From Isoetes taiwanensis (Eukaryota > Streptophyta > Lycopodiopsida > Isoetales > Isoetaceae): a stretch of 64,000 nucleotides of DNA. The stretch is from the NCBI GenBank assembly GCA_021234155.1, contig JAJEKV010000023.1:9931141-9995140 (forward strand). Direction: 5' to 3'. A program made the position numbers and the translations under genes. The notes under the pieces were generated by a model. The model ran no database searches. It saw only the letters and a program-made list of their open reading frames with translations, and was not told the DNA's origin. Numbering within the stretch: the stretch's first letter is position 1; each line of letters starts with the position of its first letter. This document shows positions 22,045 to 34,134 of this stretch, piece after piece.

Positions 22045-23230
22045 ATTCTTTTTTTTTCTTTTTTTTTTTTGTTTTGATGGACGACAAACTTTATTGAAAC
22101 TCCAAGCCAAAAGCTAGATACAAATGCACAGGTGGGTATAAAATCTTAGAGGATAATCATGATCCACTGAGTAGACCCACCTGCCTATGCATAAGACAAC
22201 ACACTCAAATGGAACTCAAAAATCAACTATCGCTTGGCAGGAGCAAGCGAAGAGCAATGTTAGGCCTTAGCAATTCTAGCTTGTGCGTCCTGAAGGACAA
22301 CTGCAGGAGGAATATACAAACCCTGAAAGAACACATAATGTCCTGCGCTTCCAGATGGACCTCAACAACCATCCTGATGCTAAATGAAATGCTTGGCTCT
22401 GCAGCTTATTCCAAGTATTCGGATAAATAGCCAGGAGCACTTGCTGACTTGTCAATGTCCCATGAAAAAGAGAAAATAGCCAAGACCAAACAGGCTGGAG
22501 ATGATCACATCAAAAGAAACAATGCTCAATAGTCTCGTCCCTTTGCTTGCACAATGGGCAGAATGCTGACACTCGAGGATCAAATCTGTGGACAAGCATA
22601 TTCACACGAGGGCATCTATGAAGAATTTGCCACCAAAGCACAACCACCTGAGGATGAAGTAGTTTATCCCAAGTCCAAGTCCACATACGTCTCCAACTAG
22701 GAGGTGAGAGCTGAAGGGACCACTTAGTGGATGGCGGAAGGATATCACCATTGACAAGCAGCCTATATATAGAGTTCACAAGCCTATGCTCATGAACACT
22801 CTAGTGGGAATCCACATGCAACCTTCAATAGCCTCTGGAGCAACCAATGGCAGAGTACTAGCAACCTTTTGCCAAATAGGCATGTCCTATCGGGACAATA
22901 AGAATTTTGTTTGAAAGATTTGCCATGTCGCTAACTGGCCAGAATCATACCATGCCGCAACTGTCAAGATTCCTGCTAACCTCCAATGCCGTTGAGTTAA
23001 TGGATGAACTGAGATGCAAAGTGGAAGATTATTTTCCACATGTACCACCAACAAGGAGCACTCAACTGATGACATGCAACAAGATCGATACGAAATAAGG
23101 TCCGTACTGTCTCCCAAGACTCCAGCAAGCCTTTCAAAAAAGGAGAGGCATAGAGACTCCAAGGAAGAAGAGGTTTTAACGAAGCCTTCCCAAAAAGAAG
23201 AGGTTGTCAAAGTTGCATTTATGATCAATT
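22045..23230 (-). mobile_element. 5'-truncated L1-like LINE with poly(A) (copy A)
   Basis: Reading right to left, 23228-22887 encodes the region before the zinc domain (PLTQRHWRLAGILTVAAWYD). 22779-22510 encodes the RT zinc-binding domain (WTWDKLLHPQVVVLWWQILH, then FCPLCKQRDETIEHC). The 3' end is the T-rich run at 22050-22072, which is a poly(A) tail on the minus strand. zf-RVT is typical of plant LINE ORF2. Stops and shifts are present. Confidence 0.8.
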
Positions 23231-23234
23231 GTGT

Positions 23235-23830
23235 TCGCTAGTGATGATTTTTTAAGTAGTACCGAAGAGCCTACTGTTCCTCCAGCAGATGTGAAAGAAG
23301 CAGCCAGGAAGGGGAGTTTAATGTTGAGAATTTCTAGATTGAGCGCCAAACATGTCCTTCGCATCATTCATGGTTTCACAATGCCTACGCCTATTGATCC
23401 TGATCACATGCTCAATCAAAATTGTGGCCTTGGTTTGTATATAACAGTTGGAAGATTCGCTTAATATTGACGGCCTTTGTGGATGCATATTTGCATCTGT
23501 GCCCCAACTCAGTGAGACAATTGGAAATATTAATTGCCACATAAGTTACTGGCTTACTTGCGATAGATATTGGTCATTGTAGGTTAACCACGTTACAAGC
23601 TATTTTACGATTAAGCAGAGTTAGCATGAGGCATTATGATGTGCTTTGAAGGAGAGCATGATGAGCAGATATTTGGTTTCACATTCAAGAGGTCAGCTGA
23701 AAGTTTGTGTATTGTGTTTTTATTTTATTTCATTTTTTTAAAACCTTGTATGTGGCGTGCATCTAATGGTGGGAGTTTCTTGCTTTTTATTTTGGTGTTT
23801 GGTTTCTAAGTGTTGATGACGTGATGATAC
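23235..23830. other. Unassigned DNA between two LINEs
   Basis: A short plus-strand open stretch (23231-23464) has no recognisable domain. Nothing else is supported. Confidence 0.4.
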
Positions 23831-23834
23831 CTAT

Positions 23835-25040
23835 TTTTTTTTTGAAGAACGTGTTTTACTTCATATTATACACTCAAAATATTACAAAGTACTTCCAGAA
23901 GTAAAAAATATCCCTGAAGCATCAATCACTTTTAGATGATCACTCCATATTGGAATTTTAATACGATCAGGCCAATTGGAGATCTGAAAGCAATTATACA
24001 ACTTCTTACGAATTTCTTGAACCACCACCTGAGAAGAAATACGCTTATCATAAAAGACCTTTCTTCGCCTTCGCTTCCATACACTCCATATTAGCCAAGA
24101 CTTTGCCATGTGAAATGCAACCCTTTTAGAAGCAGTCCATTGATTTGGATAAATACCCAAAAGAAAGTGCTGACTATCCAAAGATACTCCAAAAAGAGAA
24201 TGCAGCCAGGACCTAAGACTACTCAGCTCTGCACACAAATATAAACAGTGCTCCAATGTTTCAATGCACCGCTCACACATTGGGCAAAGTGGGCTTACTC
24301 CCGGCTTAAAGCGATGAATCAGCTTATTAACTCTCAAAGAGCGATGAATCACCTGCCAAAGTAGAACATTTACCTTTGGAGGATTATATTTAGACCAAAC
24401 AAGGTTCCAGATGGATTGCCATTGAGAAGGCAAAGTCTGTAAGTGCCATTTTTGAGAAGGTGATAAAGTACTTGAGGAGATAAGCAATCTGTAGCATGAA
24501 CTTACTAGCTTCTTGCCTTCTTTAATACCTTGAACAAAGTTCCAGCATCTCTTGTTACCCACCTTCTTAATTAGAGGAAGAGCACTTGCTACATAAGCCC
24601 ATATATTGATATCTTTATCCAACAACCCATATGTCTACTGAAACCATTGCCAAGGAGCAATGTCAATACCAAAATACCACTGTTCAATAGAAATAATACC
24701 TGCTCTCCTCCACCGCGCTTGGGAATGCACATGCATAAATTCTACAACTGGGTGTAATTGTCCATGAGTATACAAAGGCAACCACAGAAAGGGGGAAGAT
24801 GCCTGGAGATAAGCTTCCCAATCAAATGTAATCACCTGCTGGACTACCTTCCAGGCCCGAAGCAAGCCTTTCAGTACTGGAGAAGCATGTGAATAAGCTT
24901 TCAATGGATATAACAATGCCCAAGGGAGCTCAATTCTCACACCTCGCTTATGAAAAACCATACACTTCTTTACTGATTGTTTAAGTAACTTCATACCTGG
25001 TGATGCACAATCATCTTTCAACAAACTGAACAATAGCTTA
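23835..25040 (-). mobile_element. 5'-truncated L1-like LINE with poly(A) (copy B)
   Basis: 25033-24635 gives the pre-zinc region (HSQARWRRAGIISIEQWYFG), and 24625-23882 gives zf-RVT (WNLVWSKYNPPKVNVLLWQV, CPMCERCIETLEHC) followed by WLIWSVWKRRRRKVFYDK. The frame is broken once near 24630 by a TAG. The poly(A) tail is the T run at 23837. Better preserved than copy A and of a different subfamily. Confidence 0.85.
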
Positions 25041-25308
25041 GAAGCTAATACCTATTTTTGTGCTTGTAGTTTTAAGGAATGAAGTATGGTACACCACCTC
25101 TTATTGTAAGATTGTCACTACCTATATAAAGCAGTATATTTTGTTCTTAGAAAATTGATGTCTAATATTTCTGGGCTGAGAAGAGCCCAAAGCTTGACAC
25201 GTACGTTATTTTTATGTTTTCCTAAATTCAGAAAAGACTAATTTTTTGGTGCGGAGGATTGATGTAGAGTAGACACGTGGAGATAAAATAAAAAATAAAA
25301 AATGAAAG

Positions 25309-25893
25309 ATGCATTTATGGCGGATCCGACTCTGCTCTGCCTCCGGATCTGCTTTGCCTACATTGGGATGTTGCTTAATATATCCAGATCTGCTTCCGGT
25401 TGATGCTCAAAATTCATCCTATTCCACCCAAATCCAGCTTAATCTGGATGTATTGCTCCATTTCAAGGATTCCATCACCCTCGATCCGTACCAATCTCTT
25501 CAAACTTGGAACGCCACCACCCATCCAGATCCTTGCTCCTGGTTTGGAATTCTGTGCGCCACAAACTCCACCCAAATCAGAAACATCAGCTTGCCTAATC
25601 TGGATCTTGGAGGATCAATTACTCCCCAGATAATCAATCTACAGAGGTTAACATTTCTGGATCTGTCAAGCAATAGTCTCTCCGGTTCAATTCCGGCATT
25701 TAATGAGGGAATTTCCTACCTGAACTTGAGCTATTCTCTTGATTATGCCACTATATCTGATTCATGGAGAATCCGTATTACGCCCCCCTTCTCTCCACTC
25801 CTCAATTCAAATCCGCCTCTTCTCCTTCCCGATCTGCAGCAATTTGTGGAGCATTCTAGATCTGCTGCAATTTGTAAAGGATTCATCGCTTAA
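25309..25893 (+). pseudogene. LRR receptor-kinase N-terminal fragment
   Basis: The frame contains an LRRNT-like cap, LLHFKDSITLDPYQSLQTWN with DPCSWFGILC (paired Cys), followed by two or three leucine-rich repeats (IRNISLPNLDLGGSI, LTFLDLSSNSLSGSIPAF). It then loses the pattern and stops. Receptor kinases of this class carry many more repeats, a membrane span and a kinase domain, all missing here. No signal peptide is convincing at the start. Most likely a truncated or transposed exon. Confidence 0.7.
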
Positions 25894-25899
25894 CTTGTG

Positions 25900-26420
25900 G
25901 GTTATTTGCTTCCTCTGTGATTTTGCAGTCTGTGAGCACAAAATGGGTGCAATTGTAGTGCAGCAGTGGCTCCGATCCCATGAAGCCTCAAGGACCCCTT
26001 GCGCTTGGCAGATCCATGTCAGAAATGACCGGAGTCTCTTGATTTCAAGAAACACAGAAGATTGGATCCACCCAGGTTGCACCTGTCACAGAGTCCAGAG
26101 AATCGGTTATGGTGGGTGCTATCTGAAGCATAATGGCTCTTCTGGATTCGGAAACTCGGCATAACCATTTCTATATCCAAAGGTATGTGCCCCAAGGGCC
26201 GCAGCGCCATAGCCAGAGCTCCTGGTGGAAGGATCTTAAGCAACTGGGCAGTAGGAGACCAGCGGCAAAAAAATGGAAACCCATTTCAGAAGAGGTACAA
26301 CAGGAATTAAGAAGCAAAAAGGGGGGTTCTTTCTGGAAGAAATTTCTAAAGAAAGATGAATCATCCAAGCCCCAGGCTAGAGGTAATACAAATTTAAAGA
26401 ATGAGAATGAGAATGAGAAT
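25900..26420 (+). other. Unrecognised open stretches next to the LRR fragment
   Basis: The frame 25739-26164 includes MGAIVVQQWLRSHEASRTPC, and the frame from 26133 includes SSWWKDLKQLG and KKWKPISEEVQQELRSKKGG with a basic tail. Codon use and the charged pattern look protein-like, but no domain is recognised and no intact start-to-stop model is evident. The second frame runs into the LINE tail repeat at about 26400. Confidence 0.25.
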
Positions 26421-28850
26421 GATATTTTATCGTCCACTGAGGCCAATCGGCCTATGGGACCATATAAGAGCGCAAAGACAAACTTATTCTTGTCGGGTTA
26501 AAAACCCACCCCAAGGGTTTTCGAGGGAAAACCGCGGGCGATAATAAGAATGTCACAAACCGCATAAGTATACATCAATGTATATATACATGTCAAGTGT
26601 GTGCCCGAGGACATAGCTGATCTCGCATGTCCATAACCTCCTGAAGGTATGATCCCAGCACCCGTACGGATGTTGTGCTCAATGTCACATGTAACGGCTG
26701 GCCAGGCCTGACCAACTCAGCATAGCGCGTCCGAATTTGATCATATGCTGGGCAACTTTGAAGGGTATGAGATTCATCCTCAATGATTCCCATTTGGCAA
26801 AGATTGACAGAGCACATCTGGCGTGCCTCACTAATCCATCTGCCCGTCTCAATTCGAAGATGATGTGCCCCTGTGCGAATGGAGGCAATGAGTCTGCGCC
26901 TTTTCATGGGCAAGTGGGTACGCAGGTAGCATTGCGGGCCTCGTTCCAATGTGGGATTTATGTGGCGCTGGTAGTGTGCTGTCTTGACATGTTCAAGGGC
27001 ATTGGCATCCCAAAGCTTGCTGAGGAAGCAAGCGTCAAGATATTGCCTCAAGCTATGGCGACCGCCTCTGTTTGTACTGTATGCACCTATGCTCACGCAC
27101 ATTCCATCTAGCCATCCATTGAGCTCTCTTTTTCCCTCCAAAGAAGCCTTGAGGTGGCATGCCCCATTGCCATGATATAAGCTAGTTTAGGGAGACGAGC
27201 ATCATCCATATTGAGCACCTTCTCGAAAATAGACAATGTGGCGATCAAGGGCCGCCCTCAAGAGGCAAGAATCCTGTCTCCGCAAAGAGAATTTGATATG
27301 GGACTGTGGACTTCACCCCTAGTGCTCGTACTAAGAAGGCTTTACGGACTGCTCCAAGTCATTCCAAGTAGCAAGTGATACTCTTTGGACCCCATACTTC
27401 CGCCCGTATAAAAGGACGGGCTCTACTAAGACCTTGAAGCAGTGTGGATGATGGGCCCAATCATACAACTCCGCTCTATGACTATTGTTTTGCATTGCAT
27501 ATAGTGCCTTCCACCTGCCGTCACTTTCGAGCCGTATGGATGTGTCCCGGTGCATAGTAGAAGGAAACTCCACTCCCAAATACTTGTATGTGGATGCCAC
27601 TTCCACATTCTCGCCTTGGTGGCGAAGGAGGGACCCTCGGACGCGTGAAGATGATATGAAAACCACCTTAATCTTGGCTAGGTTGACGCCATATCGATCG
27701 GGCCGCCATGTAATGTGTCCGGGGCATCGAGATGTCGTTGCATGTCCGCTGGTGTGTAAGCTAGGAGGTCTACATCATCAGCATATATTAACCGTCGATG
27801 ATCGATAGAGAAGGTGAGCTCCATCTCCCCATTATCGCAAGCCAGCTCTCCAATTGATCAATGTAAAGCCCAAACAATGTTGGGGAGAGAGGGCATCCCC
27901 GACGCGAACCCCCGATACTACTATCAAATGGTTGGCTTGTCTGGCGCGAACCCGACCTAAGCATCTTTCATATAGCTCGTATTAATCGCATTACGCAAAT
28001 CTACAGAACCCCTACCATTTGTAGATCTTGCCCATAGTTTTTCCCGAGGAGGCACGGTGTCAAACGCCCGCAAAATCCACAAAGCAACAATATAGATCCC
28101 GACGGGCGGTTCCCGCTGTCTTCAATCGAAGTTCGCGAGCGTGAAGATGTGGTCAATGGTTGAGTCGCGGGTGCGAATCCCGCCGGGTGAGGGCCCGCAC
28201 CTCACGCTGCCTCGCCCAGCCCGTCAACCGCTGCCGAGAATCCAAAGAAGCGGTTTTGCAAAACCGAAGAACTGACCATGATTGTTTGGTAATTGGCCGA
28301 CGGTGTGGGTCACCGCCTTATAGATGGGAACAACTCGCTATTGGTCCACCGCAGGGGAAGCCTTCTGTAATGCCTTGTTGAACAAGGCGGTCAAGACTGG
28401 TATTATGGATGGCCCCGCCCACTTAAGCAATTCTGCACGCATACCATCCAAGTGGGGGCTTTCCCATTGGCAAGCCGTAAAGCCTTGTTCCACGTCCGAA
28501 TCTGTGATTTCCAAACCGGGCCTTCTTGCAAGGGTAATGCCGCATGTGCACCCGAGGGTCGTGATAGCTGTTGCAAGTATTGCCTCCTTTGCGCCGGGAG
28601 TGATATTCCCCGTGGGGCTGATCGCGGCTTTCTAAGAACCCTTTCGAGGAAGGTCCCGGGGTGACGTTCGGGAGGTAAAACATTTCCATTTGATGCGCTG
28701 CAATGTACCTGGCTTTCTTAGCTTTAAGGAAGATGCGGTACTGTCTGTCTGCATGTGGACGTAAAGCAGGGTCTGTGACTTGGCGGAGCCAGCGAGAGAT
28801 GGGTTCAAAAATGCGAAAGATTTCGATTTCTGGCATCAGCAGAGTTCAAA
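26395..28850 (-). mobile_element. LINE (second family), nearly full ORF2 relic
   Basis: Right to left: an endonuclease-RT linker (LKAKKARYIAAHQMEMFYLP, 28836-28423), RT core in shifting frames including the IYADDVDLL-type active site near 27760, post-RT (27666-27331) and a C-terminal zinc-like domain. The last reads SIRTGAHHLRIETGRW, then C..C....EDESHTLQSCPAYD in 27141-26593. The 3' UTR carries CCCTCGAAAACCCTT and the conserved tail GGTCCCATAGGCCGATTGGC, followed by a (CATTCT)n-like tail at 26400-26430. The family is distinct from the zf-RVT LINEs and has two related tails at 51690-52690. Confidence 0.8.
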
Positions 28851-30640
28851 TCCGTCAAATAAGATGGCGATCAAATCTCAGAGTGTTCGAAATGGGTATT
28901 CTACTGATTCTTCAGCGCTACAGCAGCAAAGCAGTGCCTCTTTGTGGCAATGAAGAAATATGGCCCCTGTTTCAGGGCTAGATTCTAGCAGGCTCAAGAT
29001 GAACAGAAGTGCCAGAGTTGGATCTGCAACTGTCATCGCCATGGCTGCAGCTGTGCAAGAAGCTATTCCCGAATGAATCTCTAACAGTACCAAATCTCAA
29101 TAACTTTTTTACAACGTCTTTTTGCATAGAGATGCAAAGCATTCTTAAAATCAAGAAGGCAATTTGGCAGTAAAACCATTTGGGAATACTCAGTCTTCGA
29201 TTCCTGACTCTTTCACACTTGTGTTAGCCATCAAATTTGTGAGCTAAAATGCGTCAAATTAAGAGCTTCAGAAAATTGCCTACACTTTGTATATCAAAAT
29301 AAAATCCTCAACCTGTGCTCCAAGAGTCATGTTGGGCAAACTTTTTAGGCCCAACCAAAAAATTTACTGATGTGTTCTTAGGTAACATTTTGTTAACATG
29401 ATAAGTTAAATTTAAAGCCCGGATTTGCATTATGTTCATAGAAAACTCTTAAGTAATTTTATTGGCTTCCTGCAATGCACTAACTTATTCCAATTTTTTT
29501 CCCAAACCCGTTGGTTTAATTATCATCAGACTTTGCCCAACGCTCAAGATGGTATTGCTATAGAATCTAGTCTAGATATATAAGATCATGCATGTATACA
29601 ACACCTTTATAGGGATCCTTAAGGTCTATTTGAGGGGGATCATTAACGTAGCAATTCTTAATAGCTTTTCTCAAATCCACTTGCAACTAAATAATAAGGT
29701 TAATGTTCATAGAACTTGATGCCAAATGGCATGACATAAACTCCTCCTCCTCAACACTGGAAATCTATAAACATAAACAAACGAGGAGAGTCTCCTCAGG
29801 CGACATCAAACATATAGCAACATTGCGGGTTCAAGTCCCACCTTACTTGAGTTGTCATATGAACTAAATATAATTCTAATTGAAGACAAAAGGGATGGAA
29901 AGGTGAACCATCTGAAGCGCTCATGAGTGCATAGGTTGAGGACATGAATTAGTATGAATATGGATTGGCTTATGGCAATCCACATCGAGTATAGTGATTT
30001 CGGAGCTTGAGGCTGCATCATAGGTGCACATGGGTTTGTTGGGACGTTTGATGAAATGAAGAGGATTTGGAGTGTTGTAGATACAATTCCCAACGGAGGA
30101 GAGGGCATATGTGTGAAGTAGCCCTCAGCATGAAGCTGCCCTCATTGTGTTGAAATGCAAAGAAGGGGTCTGCCATGCACAGAAGAGGTTTTTCTTCTGA
30201 TTTTTGGCCCATCCAATCGAGTCTAGCCAAGTGGACCACGGTGGCTCCCCCAAATAAGGGGTGCTCACCATTCCCTTTTATTCTCTCTTTTTTTTTTTTT
30301 TTTTTTTTTTTACCATTTGAATTGTTATTCTATCATGTCAACCAAAGAGACCATAAAATTCAACAATACAATTCAATTCTCTTTCAATTCTCTAGTGCCT
30401 TGCTTGCATTTGCCTTGAAGTCATCTTTACATCGTCATTGGGTCATCATCAGCTACTTGGAAGGAGTATCATCGGGTTAGTTCTTAACATTTGAGTTAAT
30501 AAGGTGTATGTATTCTATAAAACTACATATCTAGATCATGTAAGATAATGATACCCCTTCTTGAACCACCCAAAGTTGAAACAACTTAATTATAGAACCG
30601 AAGGAAGATGCGAGGTCTTTCGTGCTATATAACATATGGT

Positions 30641-30744
30641 TGCGGCGGCCAAAAGCATGGCTTTTGAGTTTTTTGGGAAATAATTTGGAGATTGCGGCGG
30701 CCAAAAGCATGGCTTTTGAGTTTTTTGGGAAATAATTCGGAGAT
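30641..30744. repeat. Tandem duplication of a 52 bp unit
   Basis: TGCGGCGGCCAAAAGCATGG followed by CTTTTGAGTTTTTTGGGAAA occurs twice in a row, with a period of exactly 52 and one difference (TTTGGAG or TTCGGAG). Recent duplication. Confidence 0.95.
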
Positions 30745-30856
30745 TACAGTTCTCCAACTTAGACATATTTAGTTCAATTTCGCAAGCCCATAACTGAGAT
30801 CCTTTTTGACTTGATACAAACATCTACTTTGCCGTGAGTTGGGCAAGAGAAATGTT

Positions 30857-30888
30857 CGCGGCGGCCTTGGCCGCCGCGATAAATTTCT
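30857..30888. repeat. GC-rich palindrome with CACTA-like flank
   Basis: CGCGGCGGCC TT GGCCGCCGCG forms 10 bp perfect arms. It is followed by GATAAATTTCTTGTAG, whose reverse complement CTACAAGAAATTTATC is also found at about 59657 next to CACGGCGGCC. CACTACAAGAAA is a common plant CACTA start, so both may be worn ends of one family. Confidence 0.5.
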
Positions 30889-31995
30889 TGTAGATTTTAA
30901 TAACTTTGTTTTATGTAACGGATGTTTGAGACATGTTGTTGCAGAAATAATCAAGTTTAGTAGTTTTTTGTTTTTTGTTTCAACTAATGATATTTCTCAA
31001 GTTTAATTTACAAGGGACAACTTTGTTCCCGTTTTTAGTTGCATTTTTTTCTTTGTTTGAATTTAAAATTCCCAGGCTAAATTACAAAGGGATGTTACAA
31101 AAAGAATTCATGTTGCTATTTTAGAAGGCAACCATTATGTGTTCATTTTAGTCATCTTAACAACTATCAGTATATTCATACACGATATTTCGGTTTTAGG
31201 TGTTCAGATTTGAGGGCTGATATTGATTGCTTGATAGATTTTGATAGTTTATAGAGTGAGAGGGTATTAAAAGGTTGTGGAAGCATTCTTTACTTAAAAA
31301 GCCACGTTATGAGAAGTGCCACTTGTAATTTTTCTAGGGTGTGGAAGATCTCTTAGTAAAGCTTGGCTATGCCTCCGGGTAAAAGATCTTGACTATGCTT
31401 TTTTCATTATGCTTAAATCCATCCTTTCAATGTTGACTTCTTCTAGACCTCTACTCCATTCTCCAAAGCAAAAATGATCAAAATGTCATTACTTTTTGTT
31501 AAAAATACTGGAGGAACAAATCTAAGGTATAGTCGTATAAAATTTAAGAAAATCCAAAACCATAGAAGAGAGGGTTTTTGTAGTGTTTAGGAGATTTCAT
31601 CTAACATCAGGAACGCAGATGACTTATATCTTCAATAAAGGTGAACCGGCCCCGTCCCACCTAGTGATTCAACTCAATGCCATAGTATAGGGATATGCTA
31701 TTAGGATCATTAAAGTGCTAACAAGTCAATAGCATTTCACAAAATGTTATAGCGTCATAAAAAATGCTAAGCATTTCACAAAAATGATGGAAGTATAAGC
31801 ATGATTGCATGAGCTTCAGTAGCAACAACCGCTCTAAACATTTGCAAGCTAACATCTTCGTGTGGACTTGCGTTTTTCATTGTCTACTCCATAGAAGCAG
31901 TAATGGCTTTGTAATATCGATGCTTTATCTCCTGAACATGGGGTGTCCATTATCTATCTATCTATTATCTTATGATCCATGAAGTTCATGTAGAA

Positions 31996-32456
31996 GGACC
32001 GCCGTATTTAGAGTCCGGGATGTGGTATTTTCGGACTTTCTTGGTGGTATTTCCGGCCACCCGTTATCAGCCACTGTAACTTCACAGTTTCAAGCCCAGA
32101 ATCAACTGTTTTTGGGCATTTTTGGATCAATCCGGCTCTATCTGGGCTCAAATCGCTTCCTCTCTTCATCAAACTAACGTTAAAGAGGCAGACAAAGTGA
32201 TTAGAAGGGCTTTTGAAGCAGCTTAAGCCGTCCACGGAGCTGCAAGAATGATCCGACCAAAGATTTCAGCTCTGCCGCGCAGTTTCGCGCTTGGTTTTTG
32301 GCCAGAAATACCACTTTTTGGCCGGAAATACCACCTTTTTGGCCGGAAATACCACCTTTTTTGGCCGGAAATACCACCTGGCTGATAACGGATGTCCAGA
32401 AATACCACCAAGAAAGTCCGGAAATACCACATCCCGAACTCTAAATACGGACGTCC
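31996..32456. mobile_element. 461 bp terminal-inverted-repeat element (MITE-like, possibly MULE-type), copy 1
   Basis: The ends are inverted over about 75 bp: GGACCGCCGTATTTAGAGTC, then GGGATGTGGTATTTTCGGAC on the left, and the near-exact reverse complement on the right. CATGTAGAA precedes the left end (31987-31995) and recurs at 32462-32470, a possible 9 bp target duplication with five extra bases. The interior has four tandem copies of the word GGCCGGAAATACCACC next to the right arm. There is no coding capacity, so it is non-autonomous. It lies about 340 bp upstream of the lectin-like gene. Confidence 0.85.
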
Positions 32457-32796
32457 TAGAACATGTAGAAAGGGACTAGGTAATTAATGGTGGGGAAAAG
32501 AAACTATACCTTCGTAAGCTATAATGTTGCCCAAGTGATATCTAAAGTTTTCCCATAAGGTGATAAGCTCAACATCGAGAGTGGGATAGCTTGAATACCT
32601 AATAAATAGATATGGCGAGAGCATGCAAGGACTTGCAAGCAGTGGATCAACACAAAGCATCAGCAGTTTGGTATGTTTTGCCTTTCTTTCATCATCTTGC
32701 ACTCCTAAATGTAAAACCCACGAAATACGAAACGGATCAATGTGAGTGCGTTTTTTCTTTCCTTAGATCCAGCCAGAGAGATTTTATACAGCAAAA

Positions 32797-34131
32797 ATGG
32801 CGGCTCCAAAGTTCTACAACATCCAATATTTGTCTCATCCTGGTTATAATCTCTCTCAGAGGGGCAAGCAATTGATGCTTGCTGCTGAGAACAGGGCTGA
32901 TCCTTATCAGGTGATGATCCTATACAAATATTTATTCTCGCATGTTGGTTTTGTAGTTATCATACGCCCAATTGTGTAGAATGATTCTTCATATGTTGGT
33001 TTTGCAGTTGTGGTATATTGACGAGTCATGGAAATTCTTAGACAACTGCCCTGTGGTGCTCATCAACCATGGCTCTAAAAATGCTCTTGATTCACAAACT
33101 CTGTCCAAATCCAGGGCAAAAGTAAATATATTTATGGTATTCATATCACACCAGGATCTAATATTAAATCATTATGTTGTAGGTGACAATGAGCCCTTAT
33201 GATCCTATAGTGCAAAATGATAACTTGCTTTGGATGATGATGGGAACTCCGACAAATGCCCGCATCACTCTTGCAACAAATATGAAATTGGCTCTTGGTC
33301 TCGGAGAATCTTATGGTGCTCCAGCTCCAATTGATAGCGTCTGTGCAATTTTAGTAGGTGGTGATATGGCTTTCCCGTGGAAATTTGTCCTTTACGGTAA
33401 AGCTATTTTGTTATTACTTGGCATTTATCAGTTTTCGAATGTAGCTACAACATTTTGATGTTTTGCAGTGCCTACTGCTTATAACATTCACGATGAAACA
33501 GATCTTCTATACTTGAGTGTTGAACCACCACCACCGTATGTCAAAATCAGCTTTGATGTAGTTGGAATTGTTTCTGATCCTGTTGGTGACAGCATTATCG
33601 ATGATGATGAAATGGTGCTTTATCCTAAGCATTGTATCATTCCTCTGGCCTTGCAGTGTTATAAAGAATAAGAATGACGAAATCAATCTTATAAAAGGAT
33701 GAATTTTTTGTGTTATACAGATCTGGTATAGGTTTCCTGCAGGTGGCCAGGATGGCAGCAATGGCTTTATTATCATAAGCAGGTGCAATGGACTCGCTCT
33801 CAAGGGCTCCACCAAACATGGAGAAAAGGTGCATTTCATTTCCACACAATTCAACATCCACGAAAATTGATTTTTCTTATATGAGAATCTCACATGGCAG
33901 GTGTTCCTTAAGGAATATAGTGTTTTGGATTATGAGTTTGTTTGGGCTGAAACCCAATCTGCCAGCTCTGGTTGCAGCATAAATCTTTCTAAAACTGGTT
34001 CAACACATCTGCATTGGTGTATCTCATGTAATCATTCTGAAGGTTCCGATCCTCCTTTGATACTCTACTCTGTTGATAAAGTTCCACCTCATTCCTGGAA
34101 CTTCTTTAGCACCTGTGCGAAGTACGTGTAG
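32797..34131 (+). CDS. Two-domain EUL/ricin-B-like lectin-type protein, six exons
   Basis: Exons 32797-32910, 33008-33121, 33183-33396, 33469-33614, 33721-33828 and 33901-34131 join in phase to give 308 residues. Domain 1 carries YNL, DPYQLWYID, VVLINHGSKNALD and VTMSPYDPIVQNDNLLW. This is the layout of the Euonymus-lectin (EUL) domain, a beta-trefoil related to ricin B, which binds sugars. Domain 2 has DDEMIWYRFP, FIIISRCNGLALKG, and VFLKEYSVLDYEFVW. Introns fall at the same places in both domains (before [LI]WY and before V[TF]), so the gene arose by duplication of a three-exon block. There is no signal peptide; EUL proteins are usually nucleo-cytoplasmic and stress-linked. No enzymatic toxin domain is present. 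The exon 4 donor (ATG|GTGCTT) is chosen by phase and by the parallel in domain 1. Family call moderate, exon model good. Confidence 0.7.
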
Positions 34132-34134
34132 CTA

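Larger units (their letters stand above)
28850..31985. other. Long stretch without a supported gene
   Basis: No coding model holds. It contains a T run at about 30289-30312, a tRNA-B-box-like word at 29826, the 52 bp duplication at 30641 and a GC-rich palindrome at 30857. The rest is unremarkable A/T-rich DNA. Confidence 0.5.

Noticed and set aside
28150-28200. CGGGTGCGAATCCCGCC, another T-arm-like word
   Set aside because: It lies within the RT region of a LINE and has no tRNA fold around it.
29806-29850. GCGGGTTCAAGTCCCACC, a tRNA T-arm-like or B-box-like word
   Set aside because: No acceptor stem, A box or anticodon arm could be found upstream. At most it is a worn SINE or tRNA relic.
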